12,171 nt of DNA from Candidatus Rhabdochlamydia sp. (GTDB lineage Bacteria; Chlamydiota; Chlamydiia; Chlamydiales; Rhabdochlamydiaceae), in assembly GCA_030043495.1 (NCBI GenBank), contig JASHXO010000063.1, forward strand, positions 1 to 12,171. The letters run 5' to 3'. The notes below the pieces were generated by a model. The model had not been told where the DNA came from and did no database searches. It saw nothing but the letters and a program-made list of their open reading frames with translations. Below are positions 1 to 6,163 of the stretch, piece by piece. Position 1 is the stretch's first letter; each line of letters starts with the position of its first letter. Both the position numbers and the translations under genes were made by a program.

Positions 1-33
1 TTAAGGGCCGGGTTTCCGCCGGAAGACGAATGA
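1..33 (+). CDS. C-terminal end of an upstream gene (partial)
   Basis: An open frame enters from the left edge, encodes LRAGFPPEDE and stops at TGA 31-33. That stop overlaps the ATG of hemD (ATGA, 30-33), the usual sign of translational coupling in an operon. Ten residues are too few to identify the product. A tetrapyrrole gene such as hemC is a reasonable guess from the neighbour alone, but nothing in the residues shows it. Confidence 0.5.
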   Translation, partial: LRAGFPPEDE

Positions 34-683
34 AAACTATTTTGTACTTGGGGACAGACCCCACGACATTTGAAAGCCAAGGCCATGCTAAGGGCCATCT
101 CATTCATTACCCTGTGATAAAAATTGTTCCGCGCTCTTTAGAACATCACGAGCTCAAACAAGCTTATGCTGAGCTTAATGAATTTACGCATTTGATCTTT
201 ACGAGTAAAAATGCCGTAAAGGTTTTCTCTCAACATCTTGCAGAGTTAAAGCAATCCATAGAAGCTTTGAAAGCAAAAACCCTTATCGCAATCGGCACTG
301 TGACTGCTATGCATCTTTCTATTCGAGGCCTTGTGCCTCAGATTGTCGCGAAAAAAGAAACTCAAGAAGGAGTTGTAGAATTGTTAAGTCCGATGGCTTT
401 AAAGAACGCTTATTTTTTTATGCCACGCTCTTCGTTATCACGTCCTGTGCTTGTGAGTTTTTTTCAAGAACGAAAGATCCGTTTTCAGGCCTACGACCTC
501 TATGATACGGTGACGCAAATCTTGGAATCCAAACCTGATTTGGACATGGTCGATGAGATCGTATTCACTAGTCCTTCGACAGTACATGCATTTCTCGAAA
601 TTTTTGGAAGCTTGCCCAGCAACAAAACATTGATTGCAATCGGCCCAGTTACTGAGCAAGCTTTAAAGACGTTCATTAAGTAG
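30..683 (+). CDS. hemD: Uroporphyrinogen-III synthase
   Basis: Cyclises hydroxymethylbilane, inverting ring D, to uroporphyrinogen III, the cytoplasmic branch point of heme and other tetrapyrroles. The 217-residue length is close to the usual 220-260. The two-lobed HemD pattern is visible: FTSKNAV near residue 58 and AIGTVTA near 87 in one lobe, then VFTSPSTVHAF near 178 and the conserved IAIGPVTEQAL near the C-terminus. HemD proteins diverge strongly, so these signatures carry the call. The start ATG overlaps the TGA of the preceding gene and has GGAAG just upstream. The 3' end (stop 681-683) converges on the minus-strand CPBP locus. The ancestral stop of that pseudogene (676-678) falls inside the last codons of hemD. 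Confidence 0.88.
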   Translation: MKTILYLGTDPTTFESQGHAKGHLIHYPVIKIVPRSLEHHELKQAYAELNEFTHLIFTSKNAVKVFSQHLAELKQSIEALKAKTLIAIGTVTAMHLSIRGLVPQIVAKKETQEGVVELLSPMALKNAYFFMPRSSLSRPVLVSFFQERKIRFQAYDLYDTVTQILESKPDLDMVDEIVFTSPSTVHAFLEIFGSLPSNKTLIAIGPVTEQALKTFIK

Positions 684-1561
684 GAAGAGGTGTCATATCA
701 AATCTTCTTTGTCCGAACACGCTGTCCCTATCTTTGTCATAAGGTTGAAATGCGGTGAAAAATCCAATAATCGAATTGAATGAGATTATGTGCAGCAATA
801 GAGGCTCCAATACCAAACTGGGCAGAAAGAAGTCCCAACGTGAGGCCACCTAATGCGGCGCTTACAGCTTGGATGTGCGCATTTTTGTGAGGATTGAAGT
901 AATGTGCGGCGCCGAAAAAGACTGATGTTGCGACAATAGAAACAACGGTTGCAACACTCAGTCCAGTTCCAAATAAAGCTGCGGTTGCAGCAGGAACAAG
1001 GATCTGAATGGACTTCGTCACAAGAGGTTGAATCAAGCCGCGAAAAATTCCTTCTTCAGCAATCGGGCCAAAAAGAGAGACTGCGAGTAGCGATTTACGG
1101 ACGTGTCTGTCATATTCGCTATTTTTTTCGGCGGTGTAATTGATCATCCTCGCCTTAATTAATAAACCTAAAGAAACGAGCGTAAACACAAGTTTTGCGG
1201 CGCCGAAGGCCAAGCCTAGTGCTCTGTAAACTTAATTTTTGCAGTTTGGGCTAACGTGAAAGCTCCCGCGGTTAAGCGATCGTAAAGCGCGCTGTATTAA
1301 TTCAATACAGCTAGCTTTACGATCGTTTAACCCCGGGGCTTTGACGTAGCCGAAACCGCAAAAATTAAGTTTACAGAGCACTAGTCCAAAGTTAGGAAGG
1401 AATAGAATTCCCAAGGCAATCCCTGTGATTGTCGGAATCAAAAAAAGAAAATTACGCGGCTGGATGATGCATTCGATGGTATCGATGTCAAAAGTATTGG
1501 TAGAAGTACTCGGAACATGAGAACTTGTGATTGGGAGTTGTGCGACAGATGAAATGGCCAT
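676..1561 (-). pseudogene. CPBP-family membrane protease paralogue, broken by a MITE and a frameshift
   Basis: A second copy of the neighbouring CPBP (CAAX protease/bacteriocin-processing) gene. The 5' part (1561 to about 1381) encodes MAISSVAQLP...FLIPTITGIALGIL...NFGL. The 3' part (about 1219 to 676) resumes at GLAFGAAK and keeps motif 1 (EEGIFRG) and motif 2 (FFGAAH). Lesion 1 is the palindromic element at 1220-1380. Removing it with one CTAG copy joins NFGL to GLAFGAA, matching HFALGLAVGGA in the intact paralogue. Lesion 2 is an extra base at about 778: the frame as it stands reads HNLIQF and stops at 737. Dropping the base gives HNLIN (the HxxxN motif 3) and a tail ending TPLPT with stop at 676-678. 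The repaired frame is exactly 240 codons, against 231 residues in the paralogue. ATG 1561 is preferred over TTG 1567 because the Shine-Dalgarno sits 9 nt from the ATG. The intact ancestor would be an integral membrane glutamic endopeptidase homologue. Confidence 0.85.
1220..1380. mobile_element. Palindromic MITE inserted at CTAG
   Basis: A 161-bp non-coding element with perfect terminal inverted repeats of at least 23 bp (starting TGCTCTGTAAAC, ending GTTTACAGAGCA). The interior is also nearly self-complementary, with about 80 percent matching arms and a small loop at 1299-1303 (GCTGTATT / AATACAGC). The whole element could fold into one long hairpin. It is flanked by CTAG at 1216-1219 and 1381-1384. 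If the true duplication is only TA, the element is 1219-1381. Duplication of TA inside CTAG is the known preference of IS630-type (IS630/Tc1/mariner) transposases, so cross-mobilisation by such an element is inferred. It has no transposase gene. Excision in silico restores the CPBP reading frame, which confirms the boundaries. Confidence 0.88.
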
Positions 1562-1570
1562 ATTCAATGT

Positions 1571-1576
1571 CTCCTT
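1571..1576 (-). promoter_or_regulatory. Shine-Dalgarno of the disrupted CPBP paralogue
   Basis: AAGGAG on the minus strand lies 9 nt before ATG 1561 and overlaps the stop codon (1575-1577) of the upstream CPBP gene. It favours the ATG over the TTG at 1567, which would be only 3 nt away, and implies translational coupling. Confidence 0.6.
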
Positions 1577-2270
1577 ACCCTCTTATTAGTTGTAGGCTTT
1601 GGGCTCCTGAAGAAGCAGCAGTCTCCGGTTCTTTATAGAAAATTTTTCCAATTGTAATTACGATTGTATTTACTGTAATGTGCGCGGCAATGGAAGCCCC
1701 AAGGCCGAATTGTGCTGCTAGGACGCCAAAAGCAATTCCCTCAATACCCGTAATAGTAGCTTGAATATGAGAATTTTTATGTTGATTAAATAGATGTACA
1801 AAACCAAAAAGAGTCGCGGTTGCAACGATAGAAACGGCAGTCGCAACAGCAAACCCAGCTCCAAAAAATGCTGCAGTGGCAGTTGGGACAAGCCAAATAA
1901 TGCTCCGAGCTATAAGAGGCTGTATAACACCTCGAAAAATTCCCTCTTCAACAACAGGAGCTATTAAAGTTCCGGAAAGAGGAAAATTGCGAACTAGTTT
2001 TGAATATTCATTACCTCGATCCTCTCTTAAAAAGCCGAGCCTTTCTAGTGACTTTGAGATAGGAATCATAGTGAGTACTATTGCTCCTCCCACTGCTAAT
2101 CCCAGTGCAAAATGGGATGTAGACAAAATTCCAATGGCTATGGCACCAATGGTAGGAATGAGATAAAGCCATTTTTGAGGATCGGATAAATTGTTCTTAA
2201 TATCTTGCAAAGTAGGCAAGCTCATCGAAGTTGCCGTTGTCTGAGATTGAGAAATTGCTGAAGTGCTCAT
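1575..2270 (-). CDS. CPBP-family intramembrane glutamic endopeptidase homologue
   Basis: A 231-residue multi-pass membrane protein of the CPBP family (CAAX prenyl protease / bacteriocin-processing type), whose members cleave peptides within or next to the membrane. All catalytic motifs are visible: EE 108-109 with R113 (EEGIFRG), F155xxxH159 (FGFVH) and H197xxxN201 (HITVN). Hydrophobic segments lie at about 34-50, 55-70, 98-107, 118-152 and 175-210. The N-terminus is a Ser/Thr/Gln-rich leader (MSTSAISQSQTT) resembling that of the upstream PARG-like protein. The start is supported by AAGGTGA overlapping the stop of the upstream gene, with only 9 nt between the two genes, so it is the middle gene of an operon. 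The substrate cannot be told from sequence. Options are prenylated-protein processing, peptide maturation, immunity, or action on host membranes if the protein is secreted. Confidence 0.82.
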   Translation of the reverse strand: MSTSAISQSQTTATSMSLPTLQDIKNNLSDPQKWLYLIPTIGAIAIGILSTSHFALGLAVGGAIVLTMIPISKSLERLGFLREDRGNEYSKLVRNFPLSGTLIAPVVEEGIFRGVIQPLIARSIIWLVPTATAAFFGAGFAVATAVSIVATATLFGFVHLFNQHKNSHIQATITGIEGIAFGVLAAQFGLGASIAAHITVNTIVITIGKIFYKEPETAASSGAQSLQLIRG

Positions 2271-2279
2271 TATTTCACC

Positions 2280-3485
2280 TTAAATGTTAGTGAGTTCTTG
2301 CCCATTAGCATTGAACGCTTTTCCGCCGACGGTTAGTGCGCGCCTTGCAAAAGGGGTAAAATTTCCTTCCGGATTATGGTCGCGTCCTGTGTTGTGATCG
2401 TCGAGAACGGCGATCACAACTTCGGTAAAGCAATGAGCGAATTCATTAGTGATAATATCCATTGCAATTTCAGCGATATGGTCCGGGGGATTTTGAAAAG
2501 CTCCGCAGCCAAGCGCACCAAAAACAACAGATTTATGTCCTTGTTGACGAGCCATTTCAAAGAAAGTACGGATTTTTTCGCGCGTTGCGGCCGCTTCTGC
2601 TTGGCGAAGGCGTGGTCTGCCCATGCTATTGTCAAGAGACGGATGATTGAAAGCAGCGATGATTCCGAAAGCGGCTTCAAACGGATGATTTAAATATTGG
2701 TATCCCTTGTCATATCCAGCTCGAAAGATCGGGACGTGTGGGACATAGACTCCTGCAGAATATGAGTGTCGGCTGAGAGGATAAAAATTACGGCGTTGGA
2801 CTCCATGATGTGTATCGCCAGCCAAGCAAAGGCCGGATCGACGGCAGCAGTCTTCTTCTTGAGCGCGCGCGCCATCCAAATATCCGCCTCCAAAGTGTCC
2901 ATCGCTGGCCATATCCAGGACGAGGGGATTAAGTCCTTTGGCATGGAGTTCAGCCGCTGCATAGAGGCAGTCTTGATTTTTTACAATAATACATGTCGGC
3001 TCGTTTCCTGGTCGTTGGCCGACGTTGCCGGCAGAGAGAACAAGATTGGCGCCTTGAGCAGCTCGTGTGAGATCAAGCGTGTGGTGCGTGCCATCGGGAG
3101 AAGTGTAAAATCCCGCTTTAAGGTGGCGTAGAGTGTCGTTCATTACTTGAACGCGGTAGTTCTTTTGTCCTGCAACATCACTAAGTGCAATATTTGGTGG
3201 TGAACCTTGAACATCTTCGATAAGGCTTTGATTCTTAAAGAAAGTATGACGGACGATCAGATATGCCAATAGGGCAGATGATGACAAGCTGAGAGCAGCT
3301 GCGAGTCCAAGAATAACTGCTAACGATACGGATGCTGCAAGCGCAGCTACTCCGAAGCTCGCAGTGATGCCTAGTGCGGCAAAAGCAACTGCTGATACAA
3401 TCGCTAATTGTAGATTTTGTTGGATCCAATTCGTAATCGGAGTGATGCAATCTTGTACGGATGTTTGAGAAATGGCCGAAGTCAT
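2280..3485 (-). CDS. Microbial-type poly(ADP-ribose) glycohydrolase / macrodomain protein with N-terminal membrane anchor
   Basis: A 401-residue protein. Residues about 100-395 form a bacterial-type PARG (TIGR02452/DUF2263-like). The diagnostic GGG-X7-QEE signature is complete (GGG 199-201, QEE 209-211, with E211 the expected catalytic Glu), followed by CRRSGL. The macrodomain phosphate loop GALGCGAFQNPP is at 323-334. Family members hydrolyse ADP-ribose polymers or ADP-ribose conjugates. Residues about 27-78 are an unbroken run of Ala/Leu/Val/Ile/Ser that can form two closely spaced membrane helices, which is not part of the enzyme fold. In chlamydiae such a bilobed hydrophobic segment near the N-terminus is the hallmark of type III-secreted inclusion membrane (Inc) proteins. 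The host-facing location is inferred. ATG 3485 is chosen because GGAGAG lies 5-8 nt upstream and the leader MTSAISQTS matches that of the CPBP neighbour; a longer in-frame reading to 3668 starts in AT-rich DNA. It is first gene of the PARG-CPBP-CPBP operon. Confidence 0.85.
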   Translation of the reverse strand: MTSAISQTSVQDCITPITNWIQQNLQLAIVSAVAFAALGITASFGVAALAASVSLAVILGLAAALSLSSSALLAYLIVRHTFFKNQSLIEDVQGSPPNIALSDVAGQKNYRVQVMNDTLRHLKAGFYTSPDGTHHTLDLTRAAQGANLVLSAGNVGQRPGNEPTCIIVKNQDCLYAAAELHAKGLNPLVLDMASDGHFGGGYLDGARAQEEDCCRRSGLCLAGDTHHGVQRRNFYPLSRHSYSAGVYVPHVPIFRAGYDKGYQYLNHPFEAAFGIIAAFNHPSLDNSMGRPRLRQAEAAATREKIRTFFEMARQQGHKSVVFGALGCGAFQNPPDHIAEIAMDIITNEFAHCFTEVVIAVLDDHNTGRDHNPEGNFTPFARRALTVGGKAFNANGQELTNI

Positions 3486-3488
3486 AAG

Positions 3489-3494
3489 CTCTCC
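3489..3494 (-). promoter_or_regulatory. Shine-Dalgarno of the PARG-like gene
   Basis: GGAGAG on the minus strand lies 3 nt before ATG 3485, counting from its last base. It fixes the start at 3485 and makes the 61-codon upstream extension of the frame unlikely. Confidence 0.55.
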
Positions 3495-3516
3495 AAAAAA
3501 GTTATGAAAACGGGAA

Positions 3517-3546
3517 ATAATATCACTTGAAACTGTTCGTTGTCTA
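3517..3546 (-). promoter_or_regulatory. Predicted promoter of the PARG-CPBP operon
   Basis: On the minus strand, TAGACA (3546-3541) and TATTAT (3522-3517) are separated by 18 nt. Each matches the sigma70/sigma66 consensus at 5 of 6 positions. Transcription would start near 3510, leaving a leader of about 25 nt before ATG 3485. The surrounding DNA is very AT-rich, so a chance match is possible. Confidence 0.5.
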
Positions 3547-3697
3547 TTCAAATTAATTATAAAAATAAATTTGTTATTATGAATTAAGAGTTGATTATCG
3601 TTTCTAAAATTAAAGAGGTGATGATTTTCAGTGTAAATTATCTTGATGCCAAAAAGTGGTTTTTTCACTTTGAAAATACATGATTTGCATTCAAAAT

Positions 3698-3726
3698 TTT
3701 ACAAAATATGCTAAGAAAAGTATAAC
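3698..3726 (+). promoter_or_regulatory. Predicted promoter of sod
   Basis: TTTACA (3698-3703) and TATAAC (3721-3726) are separated by exactly 17 nt. Each matches consensus at 5 of 6 positions. A start near 3733 gives a 23-nt leader carrying the Shine-Dalgarno. It is divergent from the PARG operon promoter about 150 bp away. No operator is evident between them. Confidence 0.52.
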
Positions 3727-3742
3727 TTTAACGACCCTTGAA

Positions 3743-3748
3743 AAGGAG
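3743..3748 (+). promoter_or_regulatory. Shine-Dalgarno of sod
   Basis: AAGGAG lies 7 nt before ATG 3756. It excludes the upstream in-frame TTG at 3738, which would place this site inside the coding sequence. Confidence 0.65.
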
Positions 3749-3755
3749 TTTTACC

Positions 3756-4373
3756 ATGTCCAATTTTACCCCTTATAAACTTCCTGACCTCTCTTATGAT
3801 TTTTCAGCACTTGAGCCAGTGATTTCTGCTGAGATCATGCAACTGCATTACTCTAAGCACCATCAAGGTTACGTCACTAATCTCAACACCGCCTTAGAAA
3901 AATACCGCGACGCCGAATCAAAAGATAATATCGCTGCGATGATCGGATTGCAACAGACGATCAAATTCAACGGTGGTGGGCACGTTAACCATTCCATTTT
4001 TTGGACAACTCTCGCTCCTGAAAGCAAAGGTGGCGGAGGAGTTCCAAAAGGGGAACTGGCGCATGCGCTGCAGGCTGAATTTGGTTCCACGGATGCGTTT
4101 GTGGAAAAATTAAGCGCGGCTTCTGTGGCGATCCAAGGTTCTGGATGGGGATGGCTGGGCTTTAATAAGACAAATGGAAAGCTCGTAATCGCCACTTGTT
4201 CGAATCAGGATCCCTTAAGTACGTTAGGGTTTATCCCTCTGTTTGGGATCGACGTATGGGAACATGCTTACTATTTGCAATATAAGAATGTGCGCGCAGA
4301 CTATGTAAAAAATATTTGGAAGATTGTGAATTGGAAAAACATTGAAGAACGCTTCTCACTGGCAAAAAAATAG
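3756..4373 (+). CDS. sodA: Superoxide dismutase, Mn/Fe family (Mn-type features)
   Basis: Converts superoxide to hydrogen peroxide and oxygen in the cytoplasm; 205 residues, the normal length. All four metal ligands can be placed: H31 (MQLHYSKHH), H79 ([11 protein letters not shown]), and D166 and H170 ([13 protein letters not shown]). The second-shell Gln at 151 in SNQDPL, donated from the C-terminal domain, is typical of manganese rather than iron enzymes; metal use is inferred from it. The C-terminal stretch [18 protein letters not shown] is strikingly close to mitochondrial SOD2. The start is set by AAGGAG at 3743-3748. It lies directly upstream of accD in the order known for Chlamydia (sodM CT294, accD CT293). 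It has its own promoter and a 313-bp gap before accD, so it is probably transcribed separately. Confidence 0.95.
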   Translation: MSNFTPYKLPDLSYDFSALEPVISAEIMQLHYSKHHQGYVTNLNTALEKYRDAESKDNIAAMIGLQQTIKFNGGGHVNHSIFWTTLAPESKGGGGVPKGELAHALQAEFGSTDAFVEKLSAASVAIQGSGWGWLGFNKTNGKLVIATCSNQDPLSTLGFIPLFGIDVWEHAYYLQYKNVRADYVKNIWKIVNWKNIEERFSLAKK

Positions 4374-4405
4374 ATATTATCTTAGAGACGTTCTCTGAAT
4401 TTGAA

Positions 4406-4489
4406 TCACCTGCTTTTCGCGCCTTTTTTCGCATCTTCTAACGCCGCTTCTTGCCCTACTTTATTTAAGTAGGTGCTTCGAAGCGGCAT
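4406..4489 (-). CDS. Possible 27-residue basic small protein
   Basis: ATG 4489 to TGA 4406 on the minus strand encodes a 27-residue peptide starting MPLRSTYLNKVGQE and ending KKGAKSR. The second half is an Ala/Lys/Glu-rich helix-like stretch whose codons (GAA, GCG, AAA, GAT) look like those of genuine genes nearby. Against it: the Shine-Dalgarno is poor (GCAGG about 6 nt upstream), there is no clear minus-strand promoter, the frame overlaps a palindrome that could create the resemblance, and no family is recognised. Confidence 0.22.
   Translation of the reverse strand: MPLRSTYLNKVGQEAALEDAKKGAKSR
4443..4487. repeat. Two-stage imperfect hairpin downstream of sod
   Basis: Outer arms GCCGCTTC (4443-4450) and GAAGCGGC (4480-4487) enclose an internal loop and an inner stem CCTACTT (4455-4461) / AAGTAGG (4467-4473) with a 5-nt loop. 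No T-run follows on either strand, so it is not a standard intrinsic terminator. It may stabilise or end the sod transcript, or be a remnant of a small mobile element. Confidence 0.5.
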
Positions 4490-4598
4490 TAAAACCTGCA
4501 AAAAAATTCATCAAAAATCAAGCTATGGTAATTTGTAAACATGCTCTTAATGATTTATTTTTAAAGAGCGGAGTAGCTGGAATTGCGAAGTAAATTAT

Positions 4599-4627
4599 TT
4601 GCTTAACTTACCCTTAAGTATTATTCT
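4599..4627 (+). promoter_or_regulatory. Possible promoter of the accD cluster
   Basis: TTGCTT (4599-4604) and TATTCT (4622-4627) are separated by 17 nt. Each matches consensus at 4 or 5 of 6 positions. An overlapping TATATT at 4627-4632 could serve instead. Transcription would begin about 50 nt before accD. Moderate support only, given the AT-rich background. Confidence 0.35.
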
Positions 4628-4686
4628 ATATTGAAGACAGGTCTCCAATATGTTAAATTAGATGGCACATTTAAAAAAAATGATGG

Positions 4687-5649
4687 ATGTTTATGGGATT
4701 ATTTTCGCGTAACAAGCCGAAAATTAAAGTCCAAATGATCAAGAAAGATGGCTATAGCGGTTGGGTCAAGTGCACGCATTGTAACGATATGGTGCACGCA
4801 AATGAATTGCAGCAGAATCTGCATTGCTGCCCGAAATGCAATTATCATTACCGTTTATCCGCATCGCAGCGCATTCAACTATTAGTAGATCCGGGAACAT
4901 TTGTAGAAATGTTCAACGAATACAAACCGGTCGACCCTCTTCAATTCGTCGATACGGAGTCTTATGTCAAACGCATAGAAAATGCCAAAAAAAATTCAGG
5001 GCGCGATGAAGCCGCAATGGTGGGGTCTTGTAAAATTTTAGGCAAAGAAATTGCGCTGGGCGTTCTGGATTTTTCCTTTATGGCCGGGTCCATGGGATCA
5101 GTGGTCGGCGAGAGGCTCACCTTGATCATCGAATATGCAATTGCGCATCGACTTCCTCTCATCATTATTTCCGCATCGGGCGGCGCGCGGATGCAAGAAT
5201 CTGCTCTTTCGCTGATGCAAATGGCCAAAACGTCAGCTGCGCTCGCAAAATTACATGAAAAAGGACTGCCTTACATTTCGATAATGACCAATCCCACCAC
5301 AGGTGGCGTCACTGCATCGTTTGCCTCTTTAGGAGATATCATTATTGCTGAACCCGATGCCTTGATTGGTTTTGCTGGGCCACGTGTTGTCGAACAGGCG
5401 ATGAGGCAAAAACTTCCGCCTGGCGCCCAACGCTCCGAATTTTTGCTTGAAAAAGGAATGATCGATTGCATTGTTAATCGACATCAATTAAAAGAGAAAT
5501 TATTCCAATTGCTAGAATTTCTGACAGGGAATGAGCGAGATTATCAAGAACCTTCGACATACAGGGTTCTATACGGTCAGTCGCTTGGAAAATTACCGCA
5601 GAAACTCAAAGAATTAATGACTTTGGCTGAAGCTGAAACATTGAAATAA
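4687..5649 (+). CDS. accD: Acetyl-CoA carboxylase carboxyltransferase subunit beta
   Basis: Together with AccA it transfers the carboxyl group from carboxybiotin to acetyl-CoA, forming malonyl-CoA for fatty acid synthesis. 320 residues, close to the usual 280-310. An N-terminal zinc ribbon is complete (C29-x2-C32 and C48-x2-C51). The crotonase-like carboxyltransferase core shows GSMGSVVGERL near 131, ISASGGARMQES near 161 (oxyanion glycines), TNPTTGGVTASFA near 201 and AEPDALIGFAGPR near 221. Two starts are possible: ATG 4687 (MFMGLF) and ATG 4693 (MGLF). Neither has a strong Shine-Dalgarno; GGA five bases before ATG 4693 makes the shorter form credible. It heads the accD-dut-ptsN-ptsN cluster, with dut 12 nt downstream, in the chlamydial order CT293-CT290. 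Confidence 0.96.
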   Translation: MFMGLFSRNKPKIKVQMIKKDGYSGWVKCTHCNDMVHANELQQNLHCCPKCNYHYRLSASQRIQLLVDPGTFVEMFNEYKPVDPLQFVDTESYVKRIENAKKNSGRDEAAMVGSCKILGKEIALGVLDFSFMAGSMGSVVGERLTLIIEYAIAHRLPLIIISASGGARMQESALSLMQMAKTSAALAKLHEKGLPYISIMTNPTTGGVTASFASLGDIIIAEPDALIGFAGPRVVEQAMRQKLPPGAQRSEFLLEKGMIDCIVNRHQLKEKLFQLLEFLTGNERDYQEPSTYRVLYGQSLGKLPQKLKELMTLAEAETLK

Positions 5650-5661
5650 AAAGATCCTCCT

Positions 5662-6105
5662 ATGACAGAGATCGAGATCCCAACTGTTGTGAATGACCCA
5701 GAGTCTCTTCCCATTTATGCCTCAGCTCTTGCTGCAGGAGCAGATGTCAAAGCCTACATCAAAAAACCTCTCATCATCGAACCTGGCGCTTCCGCATTAA
5801 TTCCTACGGGGTTGCGTTTCGCGATACCTAAAGGATATGAAATCCAGGTCCGTCCGCGCAGCGGACTCGCTTTGAAGAATCAAATTACAGTTTTAAATTC
5901 TCCGGGCACAATTGATGCCGATTATCGCGGAGAAGTCAGCGTGATTTTGATCAATCATGGAAAAAATACTTTTATCGTCACTCCTGGCATGCGCATTGCA
6001 CAAATCGTGCTTGCACGCGTAGAAAGGGCAATTTTTACTCTTGAGGAGTCCTTAGTATCAACTTCACGCGGAGAGGGCGGTTTTGGCCATACTGGCACGC
6101 ATTAA
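5662..6105 (+). CDS. dut: dUTP diphosphatase (trimeric dUTPase)
   Basis: Hydrolyses dUTP to dUMP and pyrophosphate, keeping uracil out of DNA and supplying dUMP for dTMP synthesis. 147 residues, typical for the homotrimeric class. All five motifs are present: AGADVKA (25-31), PRSGLA (65-70), [10 protein letters not shown] (82-91, with the catalytic-water Asp), RIAQIV (111-116) and the mobile C-terminal arm [10 protein letters not shown] (136-145). It lies 12 nt after accD. There is no purine-rich Shine-Dalgarno before ATG 5662; the preceding bases are in fact CCTCCT. Translation may depend on coupling to accD, or initiation may differ from the standard mode. Confidence 0.96.
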   Translation: MTEIEIPTVVNDPESLPIYASALAAGADVKAYIKKPLIIEPGASALIPTGLRFAIPKGYEIQVRPRSGLALKNQITVLNSPGTIDADYRGEVSVILINHGKNTFIVTPGMRIAQIVLARVERAIFTLEESLVSTSRGEGGFGHTGTH

Positions 6106-6152
6106 TCATCAGATTGTCGTTAGCATTGGCGACTTAAAAAAACTCTTTAAGA

Positions 6153-6158
6153 AAGGAG
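6153..6158 (+). promoter_or_regulatory. Shine-Dalgarno deciding the GTG start of ptsN
   Basis: AAGGAG lies 5 nt before GTG 6164. This places the start there, rather than at the in-frame TTG 6083, which lies inside dut and has no ribosome binding site. Confidence 0.65.
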
Positions 6159-6163
6159 AGTGT

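Larger units (their letters stand above)
4374..4686. other. Spacer between sod and accD
   Basis: 313 bp without a well-supported gene. It holds a two-stage hairpin at 4443-4487, a possible 27-residue minus-strand ORF (4406-4489), and a plausible accD promoter at 4599-4627. There is no classical hairpin plus T-tract terminator for sod. A T6 run at 4424-4429 has no stem before it. Confidence 0.6.

Noticed and set aside
1220..1380. CRISPR-like or riboswitch interpretation of the palindromic region
   Set aside because: There is a single palindrome flanked by a CTAG duplication and interrupting a gene, which is explained fully by MITE insertion.
1232..1567. A 111-codon minus-strand reading as an independent protein
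   Set aside because: Its last 47 or so codons run into the MITE; the first part is the N-terminus of the broken CPBP gene.
2376..2693. 105-codon plus-strand ORF opposite the PARG-like gene
   Set aside because: Antisense shadow of a well-supported coding region, with no start signals.
3486..3668. N-terminal 61-codon extension of the PARG-like protein
   Set aside because: Very AT-rich, rich in Asn/Ile/Phe, contains the predicted promoter, and the downstream ATG 3485 has a Shine-Dalgarno.
6083..6163. TTG start for ptsN inside dut
   Set aside because: No Shine-Dalgarno, and the added residues do not fit the EIIA family; GTG 6164 has AAGGAG at good spacing.
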